A stretch of DNA of 54,475 bases, taken from positions 1-54,475 of the forward strand of contig CANCEU010000014.1 of NCBI GenBank assembly GCA_947375185.1. Direction: 5' to 3'. Made by a program: the position numbers and the translations under genes. The stretch's first letter is position 1, and each line of letters starts with the position of its first letter. Positions 19,201-28,618 of the stretch are shown piece after piece. Below the pieces are notes generated by a model. That model saw nothing but the letters and a program-made list of their open reading frames with translations. It made no database searches and was not told the DNA's origin. The DNA comes from Chitinophagaceae bacterium (lineage in GTDB: Bacteria > Bacteroidota > Bacteroidia > Chitinophagales > Chitinophagaceae).

Positions 19201-19812
19201 CTAACTTCTTAACCCATACAATTTGCGAACTTCTTTAACAAATTGCTCAATTTGTTGATCTTCGCCATTGGGGTCATATTGTTGTTTTAAGCTACTGCTA
19301 AACAAATACGCGACTGTTTGCCAAAATCCAGCATTCAAACCACCCTTATATTCTTTAATGAGTTCGTAACAATTATTCCCCGTTTCTCTCTTAATTAATT
19401 TCATGAGTACTTTGCCTTGATAAATGGAAAGGTTCGTCACTTTGTCACCAAAATCACGCTTTAAATCCTTTTCTCTTGATTTAATGATTTCCTTTCTTCT
19501 CTTTTCATCTTTAACATTAGCCAATTGACTATTCACATCATTTATAACAACACTTGCTCTTAATGCATATGGATAAGTAACATAAACAGCGTTACGAAGT
19601 CGGGTCCATTCCTGCCATTGTTTTTTTGCTTGTGCAGTCATGATAGATTTTACTTCAACAGTAGGCAACCAAGCTGTGGGAATAGTGTCACCCTCGGGGG
19701 TTATAAATGCCTCAACACGCAAAGTATCATATATGCCTTTTTGAGCAGCTAGTTTATTATTGAAAACTGCTAGTAAAAATATGGGCAATATGTAAATAAA
19801 TACTTTTTTCAT
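19201..19812 (-). CDS. DUF4294 exported protein
   Basis: 203 residues with a signal peptide (to NKLAAQ). The body matches DUF4294, a Bacteroidota-restricted family: it opens with a stretch around GDTIPTAWLPTVEV, then a charged helical region (KRRKEIIKSREKDLKRDFGDKVTNLSIYQGKVL is split by the conserved IYQGKVLMKLI segment) with RETGNNCYELIKEYKGG following. Location is probably the periplasm. The function is unknown. It lies upstream of glnS on the same strand and may share its transcript. Confidence 0.85.
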   Translation of the reverse strand: MKKVFIYILPIFLLAVFNNKLAAQKGIYDTLRVEAFITPEGDTIPTAWLPTVEVKSIMTAQAKKQWQEWTRLRNAVYVTYPYALRASVVINDVNSQLANVKDEKRRKEIIKSREKDLKRDFGDKVTNLSIYQGKVLMKLIKRETGNNCYELIKEYKGGLNAGFWQTVAYLFSSSLKQQYDPNGEDQQIEQFVKEVRKLYGLRS

Positions 19813-19907
19813 TTAATTCAGCTTTCGCTAATAAGTTGCTTTAATGCCTATTATTGATACCCTTAATTATAAAAAGTAACCTTTCATAAAGTACAATAAT
19901 TGCAAAA

Positions 19908-22379
19908 TTATCTTGATTTTAACGCTTTTAATCTAGCCCATGTACTTAACATAAATCCAAAAGTCATTACAATAATTCCAATCCACAACACATTGATAAA
20001 AGGAAATTCATACACTTTTAAAGTAATTAAATTTGAAAGTGTAGATGACTCTTTCATACCAATTTGCAAGATTCCCTTGGACTGATCCACAACATTATTA
20101 AAATTCAAAATTAAATTCTGTGCCCTAATCGTATCAGGTATCATGGTCATATTCATGCCCTCTAAACGAATGGCAGGTGTTGCTTCGTATGTTAATCCTG
20201 TAACACTATGAACTGACATTTGCAATACCAATTCATTTACATTCGCTGCCTTATTTGTATTCGGATTTACTAATACTTTCTCTAGCTTGACATAACCATT
20301 GCTATAAAAAACGGAGTCCCCTATTTTTATTTGATGTGGTTTAAATTGAACGGTATCTTCCTTTGAATGGTCTTGAAATGAAGTCACATAAACAAAAATA
20401 TCCTTGTTCCAATAATGTTTTGATGAAGGATTTGCAGAGAACCCTTCCATTCCTTTATTATTCTTAAGTACATCTGGATATAGATAAAATGAATCCTTGA
20501 TGGTTTTATTAATTCCTTTTTCAGCAAATTTTAATTCGAAGAATTTTTTATCTAAATTATCTACTGTATCTCTAACATAGGTTACCATATACTTACCCAT
20601 ATCCGTTGCAACACCTTCAAATAAAGTAATATTTTCCATTGGATTCCCAACTGGATTCTTACTATTTGGATCTTTTTGAATGACATTAATCCCGGTAGTA
20701 TTCCAGCTTAAAACTGTTTTATTTGAAGAGGATAATAATATACCTAACAACACCATTCCAAAACCAATATGTCCAATACTTGCACCCGCCGATTTCATCT
20801 TCCATTTTAAAATCACAATCCAATAATGCGCATTGGCAACAATTGCGAAAACCGAAGTTGCAGTTGCAATAAATAGCGCTGCTAAAAATCCAACTCCTCT
20901 TTCTTTAAATCCAATCCCTACAAAAGCAAAAATAATGGCACTGATAATGGCAGTTACTATTAGTGAACTAGCAATACTTTTTATAAAACTTCCATTATCT
21001 GAGCCTCCTTTATATTTCAAGTATTGTCCAATTGCTGACAACACTCCAATAATAATTGCAACAAACACTTGAACCTGATTGTGTGCAAATGCTGGATCCT
21101 CAGGAGGAGCAATTTTAGTACCAAATATTTTATTGTAAACAGGTATCGATGTAATTGATATTATAACTACTGCAGATAAAAACAATACCAATGACCCTAC
21201 CAACATCCAAAACTCACGACTATCCACTGCATCTTCTTTAATTGGATCTGCCATGAATTTGTAGCGAGCAAAGAACAATACAAAGAATGGAATTACAAAT
21301 ACAAACAAGAAAGACAATAATTGTGCATTCATTCCAAGGTCAGTAAAAGCATGTACCGAAGTATCTCCTAAAATTCCACTACGGGTTAAAAATGTAGAAT
21401 ATACCACTAGTAAAAAACTAATTCCAAAAAATAAATAAGTAATGCGTAAACCCGTTTGTGTTTTACGATAAATCATTGCTGTGTGTATCGCAGCTACCAA
21501 GGCCAACCAAGGTACTAATGAGGCATTCTCTACCGGATCCCATGCCCAGTAACCTCCAAATGTTAAACTTTCATAAGCCCATGCAGCACCCATCATGATC
21601 CCTAACCCTAATATACCTGCCGAAAATGTAGCCCATGGAAGCGCATTTAAAATCCATTTATTATCCTTCTTTAATAAACCAGCTACCGCAAATCCAAATG
21701 GAATAGTAGTAGATGCAAAACCCAAGAACAAAACAGGAGGATGAATCACCATCCAATAGTTTTGTAACAATGTATTTAATCCAGTTCCGTCTTTTAATAA
21801 TTGTAAATAATCTGGTCGAGAAAGAATTGGCCAAGGCATTTCATCTCTTAATAAATTAAATGGACTACTTCCAATTTTATGTCCAAAAATAAACAAGCCA
21901 ACCACCATTGTTGCTAAACAAAATTGCGTAAAACTCAACACCATCATAACACCAAAGGAATCTTGTTTCCATTTGTCAGAACGAGCCATTACGATTAATC
22001 CAAGCACGCAGTGCCAAAAACTCCATAATAAAAAACTACCTTCCTGTCCTTCCCAAAAACAACTCAACAAATACTGCGCAGGCATATGCTTATCGCTATG
22101 CATGTAAGAATATTTGTATTCAAACATATGATTTGAAATCACATAAAATAAAATAATAAAACAAGCAAAAACTGCCACAGACTCAATAATGAATGCAATG
22201 TTTGCCAATTTTTTCCACTCCTTTTGACCTTCCAATTCCTTTGTATAAAATGCTTTTGCAAAAGCAAAAGTGGCTACCAATGAAGCCACTAAGGAAAGGA
22301 TTGTTAAAAAATAGCCCAATTGACCTGGCAATAAATGTTCGCCAATAAATTGCACTGCTGCCGCGTTATTTGTATTCAT
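19908..22379 (-). CDS. ccmF: cytochrome c maturation heme lyase CcmF/CcsA family
   Basis: 823 residues, mostly transmembrane helices. The tryptophan-rich heme-handling motif (GGYWAWDPVENASLVPWL, about 275-292) and flanking conserved histidines (NYWMVIHPPVLF, H213) identify the heme-handling-protein superfamily. CcmF transfers heme from CcmE to the CXXCH motif of apocytochrome c on the periplasmic side. A large soluble region at ~560-780 precedes the last helix. The ccmE gene lies 41 bp upstream on the same strand, supporting the call as CcmF rather than a System II CcsB-CcsA. Confidence 0.92.
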   Translation of the reverse strand: MNTNNAAAVQFIGEHLLPGQLGYFLTILSLVASLVATFAFAKAFYTKELEGQKEWKKLANIAFIIESVAVFACFIILFYVISNHMFEYKYSYMHSDKHMPAQYLLSCFWEGQEGSFLLWSFWHCVLGLIVMARSDKWKQDSFGVMMVLSFTQFCLATMVVGLFIFGHKIGSSPFNLLRDEMPWPILSRPDYLQLLKDGTGLNTLLQNYWMVIHPPVLFLGFASTTIPFGFAVAGLLKKDNKWILNALPWATFSAGILGLGIMMGAAWAYESLTFGGYWAWDPVENASLVPWLALVAAIHTAMIYRKTQTGLRITYLFFGISFLLVVYSTFLTRSGILGDTSVHAFTDLGMNAQLLSFLFVFVIPFFVLFFARYKFMADPIKEDAVDSREFWMLVGSLVLFLSAVVIISITSIPVYNKIFGTKIAPPEDPAFAHNQVQVFVAIIIGVLSAIGQYLKYKGGSDNGSFIKSIASSLIVTAIISAIIFAFVGIGFKERGVGFLAALFIATATSVFAIVANAHYWIVILKWKMKSAGASIGHIGFGMVLLGILLSSSNKTVLSWNTTGINVIQKDPNSKNPVGNPMENITLFEGVATDMGKYMVTYVRDTVDNLDKKFFELKFAEKGINKTIKDSFYLYPDVLKNNKGMEGFSANPSSKHYWNKDIFVYVTSFQDHSKEDTVQFKPHQIKIGDSVFYSNGYVKLEKVLVNPNTNKAANVNELVLQMSVHSVTGLTYEATPAIRLEGMNMTMIPDTIRAQNLILNFNNVVDQSKGILQIGMKESSTLSNLITLKVYEFPFINVLWIGIIVMTFGFMLSTWARLKALKSR

Positions 22380-22420
22380 CTAGTAGTTTGAAATAATTAA
22401 AATATCCTGCAGAAAGAATC

Positions 22421-22831
22421 CTAGTTTGTAATTGTCACTGGTTGATTTTTGTTTGCTTCTGCATTGTCTTTGTATTTTGAAGGGCACTTTAATACAATTG
22501 CCGAACATTCAAAAACATCGCCCTGCACTTTTCCTTTTAAAACCAAACGCTCTGACTTTTCCATATCAGTTGGCATGGTGTTGTGATACACTACATTTAT
22601 CTTGCCCCCTAAACTATCTTGTACAGCAAACTTTAATAAATTAGGATCCTTTACAGGGTCATACTGCACAGGAATAGTCTTATCCATTTTCACAATTAAA
22701 TTCAAAAATTTACCCTGCTTTTGTTTCGCTGAACCAATTGTTTCATAACTACTTAAATCGCCAGTGTAACTAATTAATACAACTATTGCCACTGCAATAA
22801 GTACTAATAAAATAATATGCGTTTTCTTCAT
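22421..22831 (-). CDS. ccmE: cytochrome c heme chaperone CcmE, CXXXY type
   Basis: 136 residues: one N-terminal membrane anchor (about 5-22) and an OB-fold periplasmic domain. CcmE binds heme covalently and hands it to CcmF. In the usual form the heme-binding residue is His in HXXXY; here the matching segment is LKCPSKY, so Cys116 takes the place of His and Tyr120 is kept (CXXXY). Cysteine-type CcmE proteins are known from some bacteria and archaea, so this looks like a true variant and not an inactivated gene. It precedes ccmF in the same operon. Confidence 0.88.
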   Translation of the reverse strand: MKKTHIILLVLIAVAIVVLISYTGDLSSYETIGSAKQKQGKFLNLIVKMDKTIPVQYDPVKDPNLLKFAVQDSLGGKINVVYHNTMPTDMEKSERLVLKGKVQGDVFECSAIVLKCPSKYKDNAEANKNQPVTITN

Positions 22832-22895
22832 GATGCAAAGTTAAACAAATGGGCTTAAATTGCACCAAATTTTAACTCGTTCCAAAATCCAATTT

Positions 22896-23474
22896 ATGCG
22901 CATATTTGACTACATCATAGTTTGCAAAACCCCAGACTTTAAAAAGGTTGACCGAATAAGCCAATTTATGTATTTATTGAGCATTTTGGGCTTTTCTTTT
23001 GGAATTTACAAAGGCTTATACGCTAACCCAGCATTGATTATAGCCATTATGACCTCGGTTGTTTGTTGGCTCATATTTTGCTTTTACCAAAAAAAGCAAG
23101 GAGGCGTTCCTTATTACAGATTGGGACTTTTATTTGCTAGTTGGGGTTGGTTTCTGATGCCAAAAGCACTAATCATATCAGGAATTTATCTAATAGGGGC
23201 ATTATTTGAGCGCCAAGTAAAATTTCCTTATGAAATTGCATTTGACCCTGCTGGAATTGTAATTAATACCTTCCCGAAAAAGCAATTCCCATGGGCAATG
23301 ATTCAAAATGCCATTATAAAAGACGATGTCATTACTATTGACTTCAAAAACAACAAGCTAATACAAAAAGACATCAATGAGCCAGTGAGCGATAGCATTA
23401 CGAATGAATTTAATGATTTCTGCGCTAAACAAATTGCCGTGATCGGTCAAATCACTTCAAATCAAAACTCTTAA
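22896..23474 (+). CDS. hypothetical membrane protein with PH-like C-terminal region
   Basis: 192 residues from ATG 22896 (a TTG at 22860 would add 12 residues and is less likely). Three hydrophobic segments lie at about residues 25-80 and 92-110, followed by a soluble part of alternating strands (YEIAFDPAGIVINTFPKKQFPWAMIQNAIIKD is the start of it, shown here only as the FDPAGIVI and FPWAMIQN motifs) like bacterial PH or YcxB-type domains. The function is not recognised. It starts a tightly spaced six-gene forward run; the radical SAM gene follows after 7 bp. Confidence 0.75.
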   Translation: MRIFDYIIVCKTPDFKKVDRISQFMYLLSILGFSFGIYKGLYANPALIIAIMTSVVCWLIFCFYQKKQGGVPYYRLGLLFASWGWFLMPKALIISGIYLIGALFERQVKFPYEIAFDPAGIVINTFPKKQFPWAMIQNAIIKDDVITIDFKNNKLIQKDINEPVSDSITNEFNDFCAKQIAVIGQITSNQNS

Positions 23475-23481
23475 CAACATC

Positions 23482-24786
23482 ATGTCAATATCAACATCTC
23501 CCTATTTATTATACTCCGATGGCGAAGGCCAAATTTTTGAAGACACTAGCCTTTATACTGTTGGTCGTGCAGGATGGGATGCCTATCCTATTCCTGTCGA
23601 AGATTGGATTGAACTTCCCGAAGGTGGTAATTTATACGAATTACCTGGCCGTAGAGGCATTGGAATTGATGTGGAAACTGGTGAAATGCGCCTTTGTGAA
23701 TTAGGCTGGGCCGTTGCAGCATTTATACCACCTGCACATACTGGATTATATGTTTCAGCATATGAAACATTGGATGCGGATGCACCTACTTTACCTCTAT
23801 TTTGTTATACGGCAGTGGGTTGGTTAGACGGAAAAAACTATGTCCCTGCAGTGCGTATTGAAAACGATATTAGACAAGATTGTGAAGGTTATGATCAGGA
23901 TACCATAGACGCTGGAACGCAGAAGTTACTATCATTATATAGTCAAAACCGATTGGTAAAACATTTAATGGAGAATTGTTGTCAAACCTATACCTGCCCT
24001 GCCGCGCGTAATTTAGCGATGGGTCGCTGGGAATGTCCAATTCCAATTTCACCAGCTTGTAATGCAAATTGTATAGGCTGTATTTCATTTCAACCGCAAG
24101 AGGAAGAAATTATATCCACTCAGGATAGATTAACATTTAAGCCAACCGCTGCCGAAGTAGTTGAATATACGGTTCCACATTTAATGACCGCCCCTTTTCC
24201 AATTGTAAGTTTTGGACAAGGGTGTGAAGGTGAACCTTTATTAATGTGGGAGACCATTAAAGAAGCCATAATTGAAATCAGAAAACATACTGATAAAGGG
24301 AGTATCAATATCAACTCAAATGGTTCCAATCCAAAAGCGGTGGCTGAATTGGCTGCTGTTGGTTTGGATAGTTTACGTGTAAGTATGAACTCGGCTAGAG
24401 AAGAAGTTTACAATGCGTATTATCGTCCTAACAATTACACATTTGCAGATATTAAAGAAAGCGTTCGCGTGATGTCGGCTGCAGGTAAATGGACTAGCAT
24501 TAATTATTTTGTTTTTCCAGGTATGACGGATAGTGTTGAAGAATATGAGGCATTAAGAAAATTTATTAAAGAGACTGGATTAAAAATGATTCAGTGGAGA
24601 AACTTTAATATTGATCCTGATTGGTATTTAGGAAAAATTGGTTTTACTGAGATGGGTGAAATTATGGGCATTAAACAAATGATGGAATTAATTCAAGAAG
24701 AATTCCCTGATTTGAAATTTGGATACTTTAACCCACCAATTGAAAGAATCAAAGGAGATTTCAATCAAAATTTTGCACACCATTGA
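23482..24786 (+). CDS. radical SAM protein of unknown substrate
   Basis: 434 residues. The [4Fe-4S]/SAM motif CNANCIGC (C193, C197, C200) is a canonical CxxxCxxC. It is followed by a TIM-barrel-like part with GQGCEGEPLL (matching the GGE-type SAM-binding motif), ININSNGSNP and SLRVSMNSA. The first ~190 residues are a distinct domain that ends in a cysteine cluster (C166, C167, C172, C185) just before the radical SAM core, possibly an extra cluster or zinc site. No SPASM domain is seen at the C-terminus. The reaction is unknown. The stop codon overlaps the TTG start of the downstream transporter. Confidence 0.85.
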   Translation: MSISTSPYLLYSDGEGQIFEDTSLYTVGRAGWDAYPIPVEDWIELPEGGNLYELPGRRGIGIDVETGEMRLCELGWAVAAFIPPAHTGLYVSAYETLDADAPTLPLFCYTAVGWLDGKNYVPAVRIENDIRQDCEGYDQDTIDAGTQKLLSLYSQNRLVKHLMENCCQTYTCPAARNLAMGRWECPIPISPACNANCIGCISFQPQEEEIISTQDRLTFKPTAAEVVEYTVPHLMTAPFPIVSFGQGCEGEPLLMWETIKEAIIEIRKHTDKGSININSNGSNPKAVAELAAVGLDSLRVSMNSAREEVYNAYYRPNNYTFADIKESVRVMSAAGKWTSINYFVFPGMTDSVEEYEALRKFIKETGLKMIQWRNFNIDPDWYLGKIGFTEMGEIMGIKQMMELIQEEFPDLKFGYFNPPIERIKGDFNQNFAHH

Positions 24787-25700
24787 GAAGAAACAATCAA
24801 ATAGGTGCATTACTTGCTATTACCTCGACCATCATATGGTCAGGTAATTTTATTGTTTCTAGATATGCAATAAATTTAGCTGGACCTATGAGTATTGCTT
24901 TATTTAGATGGACGACCGCAATTATATGTATGTTTCCTTTTGCATATAAAAATTTAAAAACAGAATGGCCCATTTTCAAGGAAAATAAACTTTATTTTTT
25001 CTTAATGGGTCTTGTAGGATTTACTATTTACAATACTTTAATTTATTCTGCAGGTCATTATGCAACTGCAATTAATATGGCCTTATTTGGATCAACCGTA
25101 AACCCAATCGTAGCAGCACTTTTAGGCGCTTGGGTGGTGAATGAAAAATTACATTGGAAAAATATTTCTGGTATTTTATTATGTATAATTGGAACACTCT
25201 ATCTATTAACAAAAGGCGATATAAATAATTTAATGAGTTTCCATTTTGGCAAAGGAGATTTGTGGATGATTGCGGCAGGATTTTGTTTTGGAACTTATAA
25301 TGTATTTGTTAAAAAGAAGCCTGCAGGCATTTCAAACAATAGCTTTTTATTGTGCTTATTTATAATTGGTGCTACCCTTTTACTACCAGGTGCTTTGTAT
25401 GAAATGAAATATGTACAACCAGTTATTTATAATACACATTTATTGTGGGTCGTATTATATATTGGTATTGGAAATTCTACTATTTCGTATTTAATTTGGA
25501 GTAATGCCATTCAAAAAATTGGTGCAGGTAAAGCATCTTTATTTTTAACAATGGGGCCTATATTAAGTTCTTTTGAAGCGGTATTATTTTTAAACGAAAG
25601 CTTTAATAATGCACAGTTAATAAGTGGTCTTATTATTATTACAGGCATTGTTATCAATACTTGGCCTACTCCTTTAAAACCAATCTTAACACAAGAATAG
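24783..25700 (+). CDS. EamA-family (DMT) permease
   Basis: 305 residues, ten hydrophobic helices in two EamA repeats (first: GALLAITSTIIWSGNFIVSRYA; second: GKGDLWMIAAGFCFGTYNVF, given in part). Drug/metabolite transporter superfamily, inner membrane; substrate not predictable. No ATG lies near the N-terminus of the family alignment. TTG 24783 overlaps the TGA of the radical SAM gene as TTGA, which indicates translational coupling. The next gene starts 6 bp after its stop. Confidence 0.88.
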   Translation: MRRNNQIGALLAITSTIIWSGNFIVSRYAINLAGPMSIALFRWTTAIICMFPFAYKNLKTEWPIFKENKLYFFLMGLVGFTIYNTLIYSAGHYATAINMALFGSTVNPIVAALLGAWVVNEKLHWKNISGILLCIIGTLYLLTKGDINNLMSFHFGKGDLWMIAAGFCFGTYNVFVKKKPAGISNNSFLLCLFIIGATLLLPGALYEMKYVQPVIYNTHLLWVVLYIGIGNSTISYLIWSNAIQKIGAGKASLFLTMGPILSSFEAVLFLNESFNNAQLISGLIIITGIVINTWPTPLKPILTQE

Positions 25701-25706
25701 ATTATA

Positions 25707-26468
25707 ATGAGTATCACAATTATTTTGCTTTGCATTATTGCTTTTTTTGCTGGATTTGTGGATGCCATTGTTGGAGGAGGTGGTTTAATTCAAACTCCTG
25801 CAGGATTAATTTTACTTCCTAACAACTCGGTAGCTGAGGTAATTGGGTCTTTAAAAATCCCTTCCTTTTCTGGTACATTTTTCGCAGCACGTACATTTTT
25901 AAAAAAAGTTAAAATACCTTTTACTAGGATACTCTTATTTACTTCCATTGCATTTTTGGCATCATTTATAGGCTCCTATTGCTTAACCATCGTAAGCAAC
26001 AAGTTCATGAAGCCTGTAATTTTGATTGTACTTGTAATCATAGCAATTTATACCTTTACAAAAAAGGATTTTGGACAAGAAACTAAAAATCAAACACTTA
26101 AATTTCCTTGGTACAAAGGAGCAATCATTTGTTTGGGTATGGGATTTTATGACGGATTTATTGGACCAGGCACAGGAAGCCTTTTAGTACTTGCTTTTAT
26201 CAGTTGGCTAGGCTTTGATTTTTTACAAGCAAACGCACATGCAAAAGTTGTAAATCTTTCAACTAATATGGGGTCCATTATCCTATTTGCCTTAAAAGGA
26301 GTTATCCTTTGGCATATTGCACTTCCAATGGCTATTTGTAACGCATTAGGTGGTATTATAGGTTCAAGATTAGCCATTATGAAAGGAAATGGATTTATAA
26401 GGACCGTATTTTTAATAGTTATTTTAGGAACACTTTGTAGATTGGGCTATGATGTATTTTTACATTAA
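25707..26468 (+). CDS. TauE/SafE (TSUP) family membrane transporter
   Basis: 253 residues, about eight hydrophobic helices. The repeat signatures FFAGFVDAIVGGGGLIQTPA near the N-terminus and GFYDGFIGPGTGSLLVLAF in the second half are typical of the sulfite exporter TauE/SafE family. Members move sulfonates, sulfite or other organic anions; the actual substrate here cannot be read. Fourth gene of the tight forward run. Confidence 0.9.
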   Translation: MSITIILLCIIAFFAGFVDAIVGGGGLIQTPAGLILLPNNSVAEVIGSLKIPSFSGTFFAARTFLKKVKIPFTRILLFTSIAFLASFIGSYCLTIVSNKFMKPVILIVLVIIAIYTFTKKDFGQETKNQTLKFPWYKGAIICLGMGFYDGFIGPGTGSLLVLAFISWLGFDFLQANAHAKVVNLSTNMGSIILFALKGVILWHIALPMAICNALGGIIGSRLAIMKGNGFIRTVFLIVILGTLCRLGYDVFLH

Positions 26469-26477
26469 TTTTATTGT

Positions 26478-27260
26478 ATGCAACTGAACTTTGAACAACA
26501 AAAAAATTTAAAAGCAAGTTTGTACACCACTATAATTTGTGTTGCACTTAGTTTGTTATTTGTTGTTTTACAGTGGAACCAAACCCCACCTATTATCACA
26601 CCCCCTCAGCCAACTTATATGGAGGTGAATTTAGGCAATAGCGAAACAGGGCTTGGTGATACACCACCTTTAAGCAAAGAAGCCCCCGCACCCGAAGTGG
26701 GCGCTCCAAAAAAATCAAGTGTACAAGCAGATAACAATACTGTAAAGACAACCATCAACTCTAATGATGTCAATGATGAGGCAGTCAATGCGAAAAAAAT
26801 TACCAAACATGCTAAAACACTACCCGTTCCTGTAGCGCCAAAGCCTAAAGCCGTTTTTGGTAAATATGCCGGTGGTAATGGAAAAGGCGGTAATAATCAA
26901 GACAGTTATAATAATGTAAAAGACCAAGGAATTGCTGGTGGCAAGGGCGATCAAGGTGTAGCCAATGGGAGTATCAATGGTAAATCATATATGGGAACAG
27001 GTGGTCCTTTTGTTACAAAAGGAGATAGACATGTTACCAAAGTTTATTCATTTAATGGAGATGTAGAAGCAGCTACCATTTATGCTGAAATTGAAGTAAG
27101 CCCAACTGGCACAGGTCGTTTTATTCAAATTGTAAAAGGATCTTCTTCAAACGATACAAAATATAAAAAAGCAATCACAGAGTACTTGACTAAAATAAGT
27201 TTTAATGTATCAGATCATAATTCAATCGTTACTGTGAAATTCAAATTTGAAGTTCAATAA
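26478..27260 (+). CDS. TonB-like energy transducer protein
   Basis: 260 residues. One membrane anchor near residues 12-30, a Pro/Ala-rich spacer (TPPIITPPQP, EAPAPEVGAP), a Gly-rich linker (GGNGKGGNNQD, GGKGDQG) and a C-terminal ~75-residue alpha/beta part resembling the TonB C-terminal domain (VYAEIEVSPTGTGRF-like strand, then KKAITEYLTKISFN). It would span the periplasm and couple inner-membrane proton flow to an outer-membrane receptor. ExbB and ExbD genes, which commonly precede such a gene next to folC, are not in this window. folC follows after 31 bp. Confidence 0.75.
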   Translation: MQLNFEQQKNLKASLYTTIICVALSLLFVVLQWNQTPPIITPPQPTYMEVNLGNSETGLGDTPPLSKEAPAPEVGAPKKSSVQADNNTVKTTINSNDVNDEAVNAKKITKHAKTLPVPVAPKPKAVFGKYAGGNGKGGNNQDSYNNVKDQGIAGGKGDQGVANGSINGKSYMGTGGPFVTKGDRHVTKVYSFNGDVEAATIYAEIEVSPTGTGRFIQIVKGSSSNDTKYKKAITEYLTKISFNVSDHNSIVTVKFKFEVQ

Positions 27261-27291
27261 TTAGTTCATTCTTTTAAGCTTAATTGTTTCT

Positions 27292-28617
27292 ATGGCATAT
27301 CAAGATACACTTGACTATTTATACAGTCGTTTACCAATGTTTAGTCGAATTGGTGCAGCTGCCATTAAAAATGATTTAAATAATACTAATGCCATTTGTG
27401 CATATTTAGGAAATCCTCAACAAAAATTTAAAACCATTCACGTTGCAGGAACCAATGGCAAAGGATCTACAAGCCATATGCTAGCAAGTATATTTCAAGA
27501 GGCTGGATATACAACCGGGCTTTACACCTCACCTCATTTGTATGATTTTAGAGAGCGTATTAAAGTAAATGGGGAAATGTGTTCAAAAGAATTTGTAACA
27601 AGCTTTACCAATAAAGTAAAAGGATTAATTGAGAAAATTGAACCCTCTTTTTTTGAAATTACAGTGGGAATGGCATTTGACTATTTTGCACAGCAAAAAT
27701 GTGATATCGCAATTATTGAAACGGGTTTAGGTGGACGATTAGATAGTACCAATATCATCAACCCCGAACTATCTATTATCACCAATATTGGATGGGATCA
27801 TATGGCTTTACTTGGCAATACTCTACCTGAGATAGCCGCTGAAAAAGCAGGAATTATCAAAGCCGATACCCCTGTTGTAATTAGCGAAGTTCTTCCTGAA
27901 ACTAAACCTGTATTTGAACAAAAAGCAAATAATGTAAACGCCCCTATCTATTTTGCCGAGGATTTTATTGCATTTAACTCATTTCAAAATAATTGGAAAA
28001 CCTCCTTATTTGAGTTCAATCAACCGCTGATTCATTTATTGGATGCCCCTCTTTTTCAAAAAGTATTTACAATTGAATGCGACTTGCCGGGTAAATATCA
28101 AAATAAGAATTTAAAAGGTGTATTAGTAGCAGCCCAAATATTGGCAACTATGGGTTGGAAATTAACAGCAAGTAAAATTGCAAAGGCATTATTAAACGTC
28201 AAAAAAAATACAGGATTAATGGGCCGCTGGGAATGTATTCAAGAAAGTCCGAAATTGGTTTTGGACGTCGCACATAATGAACCAGGCATGATTGCGTTAT
28301 TGGATCAATTAGAAGGCATACATTACCATCAATTACATATAGTTACAGGAATGGTTAAAGACAAGGACGTTGATTCGGTTTTAAAATTACTACCAGCGAA
28401 TGCAACTTATTATTTTACGCAATCTCATATTCCTAGGGCTTTACCTGCCAATGAATTGGCTCAAAAAGCAAGCATGATGAATAGAAATGGAAGTTGCTTT
28501 GAGGATGTAAATTTAGCCATTAAACAAGCCAACAAAAATGCCAACCCCCAAGATTTAATTTTGGTGATTGGCAGTGTATTTTTAGTAGCCGAAGTAGATA
28601 GGAACTTAATAAATTAA
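27292..28617 (+). CDS. folC: folylpolyglutamate/dihydrofolate synthase
   Basis: 441 residues. Mur-ligase-like enzyme that adds glutamate to dihydropteroate and to folates. ATP-binding P-loop VAGTNGKGSTSH is at about residues 51-62; IIETGLGGRLDSTN and ITNIGWDHMALLGNT are classic FolC motifs, and LDVAHNEPG marks the C-terminal domain. Start ATG 27292. Last gene of the forward run. Its stop is one base from the stop of the convergent YfiT-like gene, leaving no room for a terminator. Confidence 0.95.
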   Translation: MAYQDTLDYLYSRLPMFSRIGAAAIKNDLNNTNAICAYLGNPQQKFKTIHVAGTNGKGSTSHMLASIFQEAGYTTGLYTSPHLYDFRERIKVNGEMCSKEFVTSFTNKVKGLIEKIEPSFFEITVGMAFDYFAQQKCDIAIIETGLGGRLDSTNIINPELSIITNIGWDHMALLGNTLPEIAAEKAGIIKADTPVVISEVLPETKPVFEQKANNVNAPIYFAEDFIAFNSFQNNWKTSLFEFNQPLIHLLDAPLFQKVFTIECDLPGKYQNKNLKGVLVAAQILATMGWKLTASKIAKALLNVKKNTGLMGRWECIQESPKLVLDVAHNEPGMIALLDQLEGIHYHQLHIVTGMVKDKDVDSVLKLLPANATYYFTQSHIPRALPANELAQKASMMNRNGSCFEDVNLAIKQANKNANPQDLILVIGSVFLVAEVDRNLIN

Positions 28618-28618
28618 T

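Noticed and set aside
22836..22843. TAACTTTG on the reverse strand as the ccmE promoter
   Set aside because: It matches the -7 pattern but lies only 4 bp from the ATG, which would need a leaderless transcript; not strong enough to annotate.
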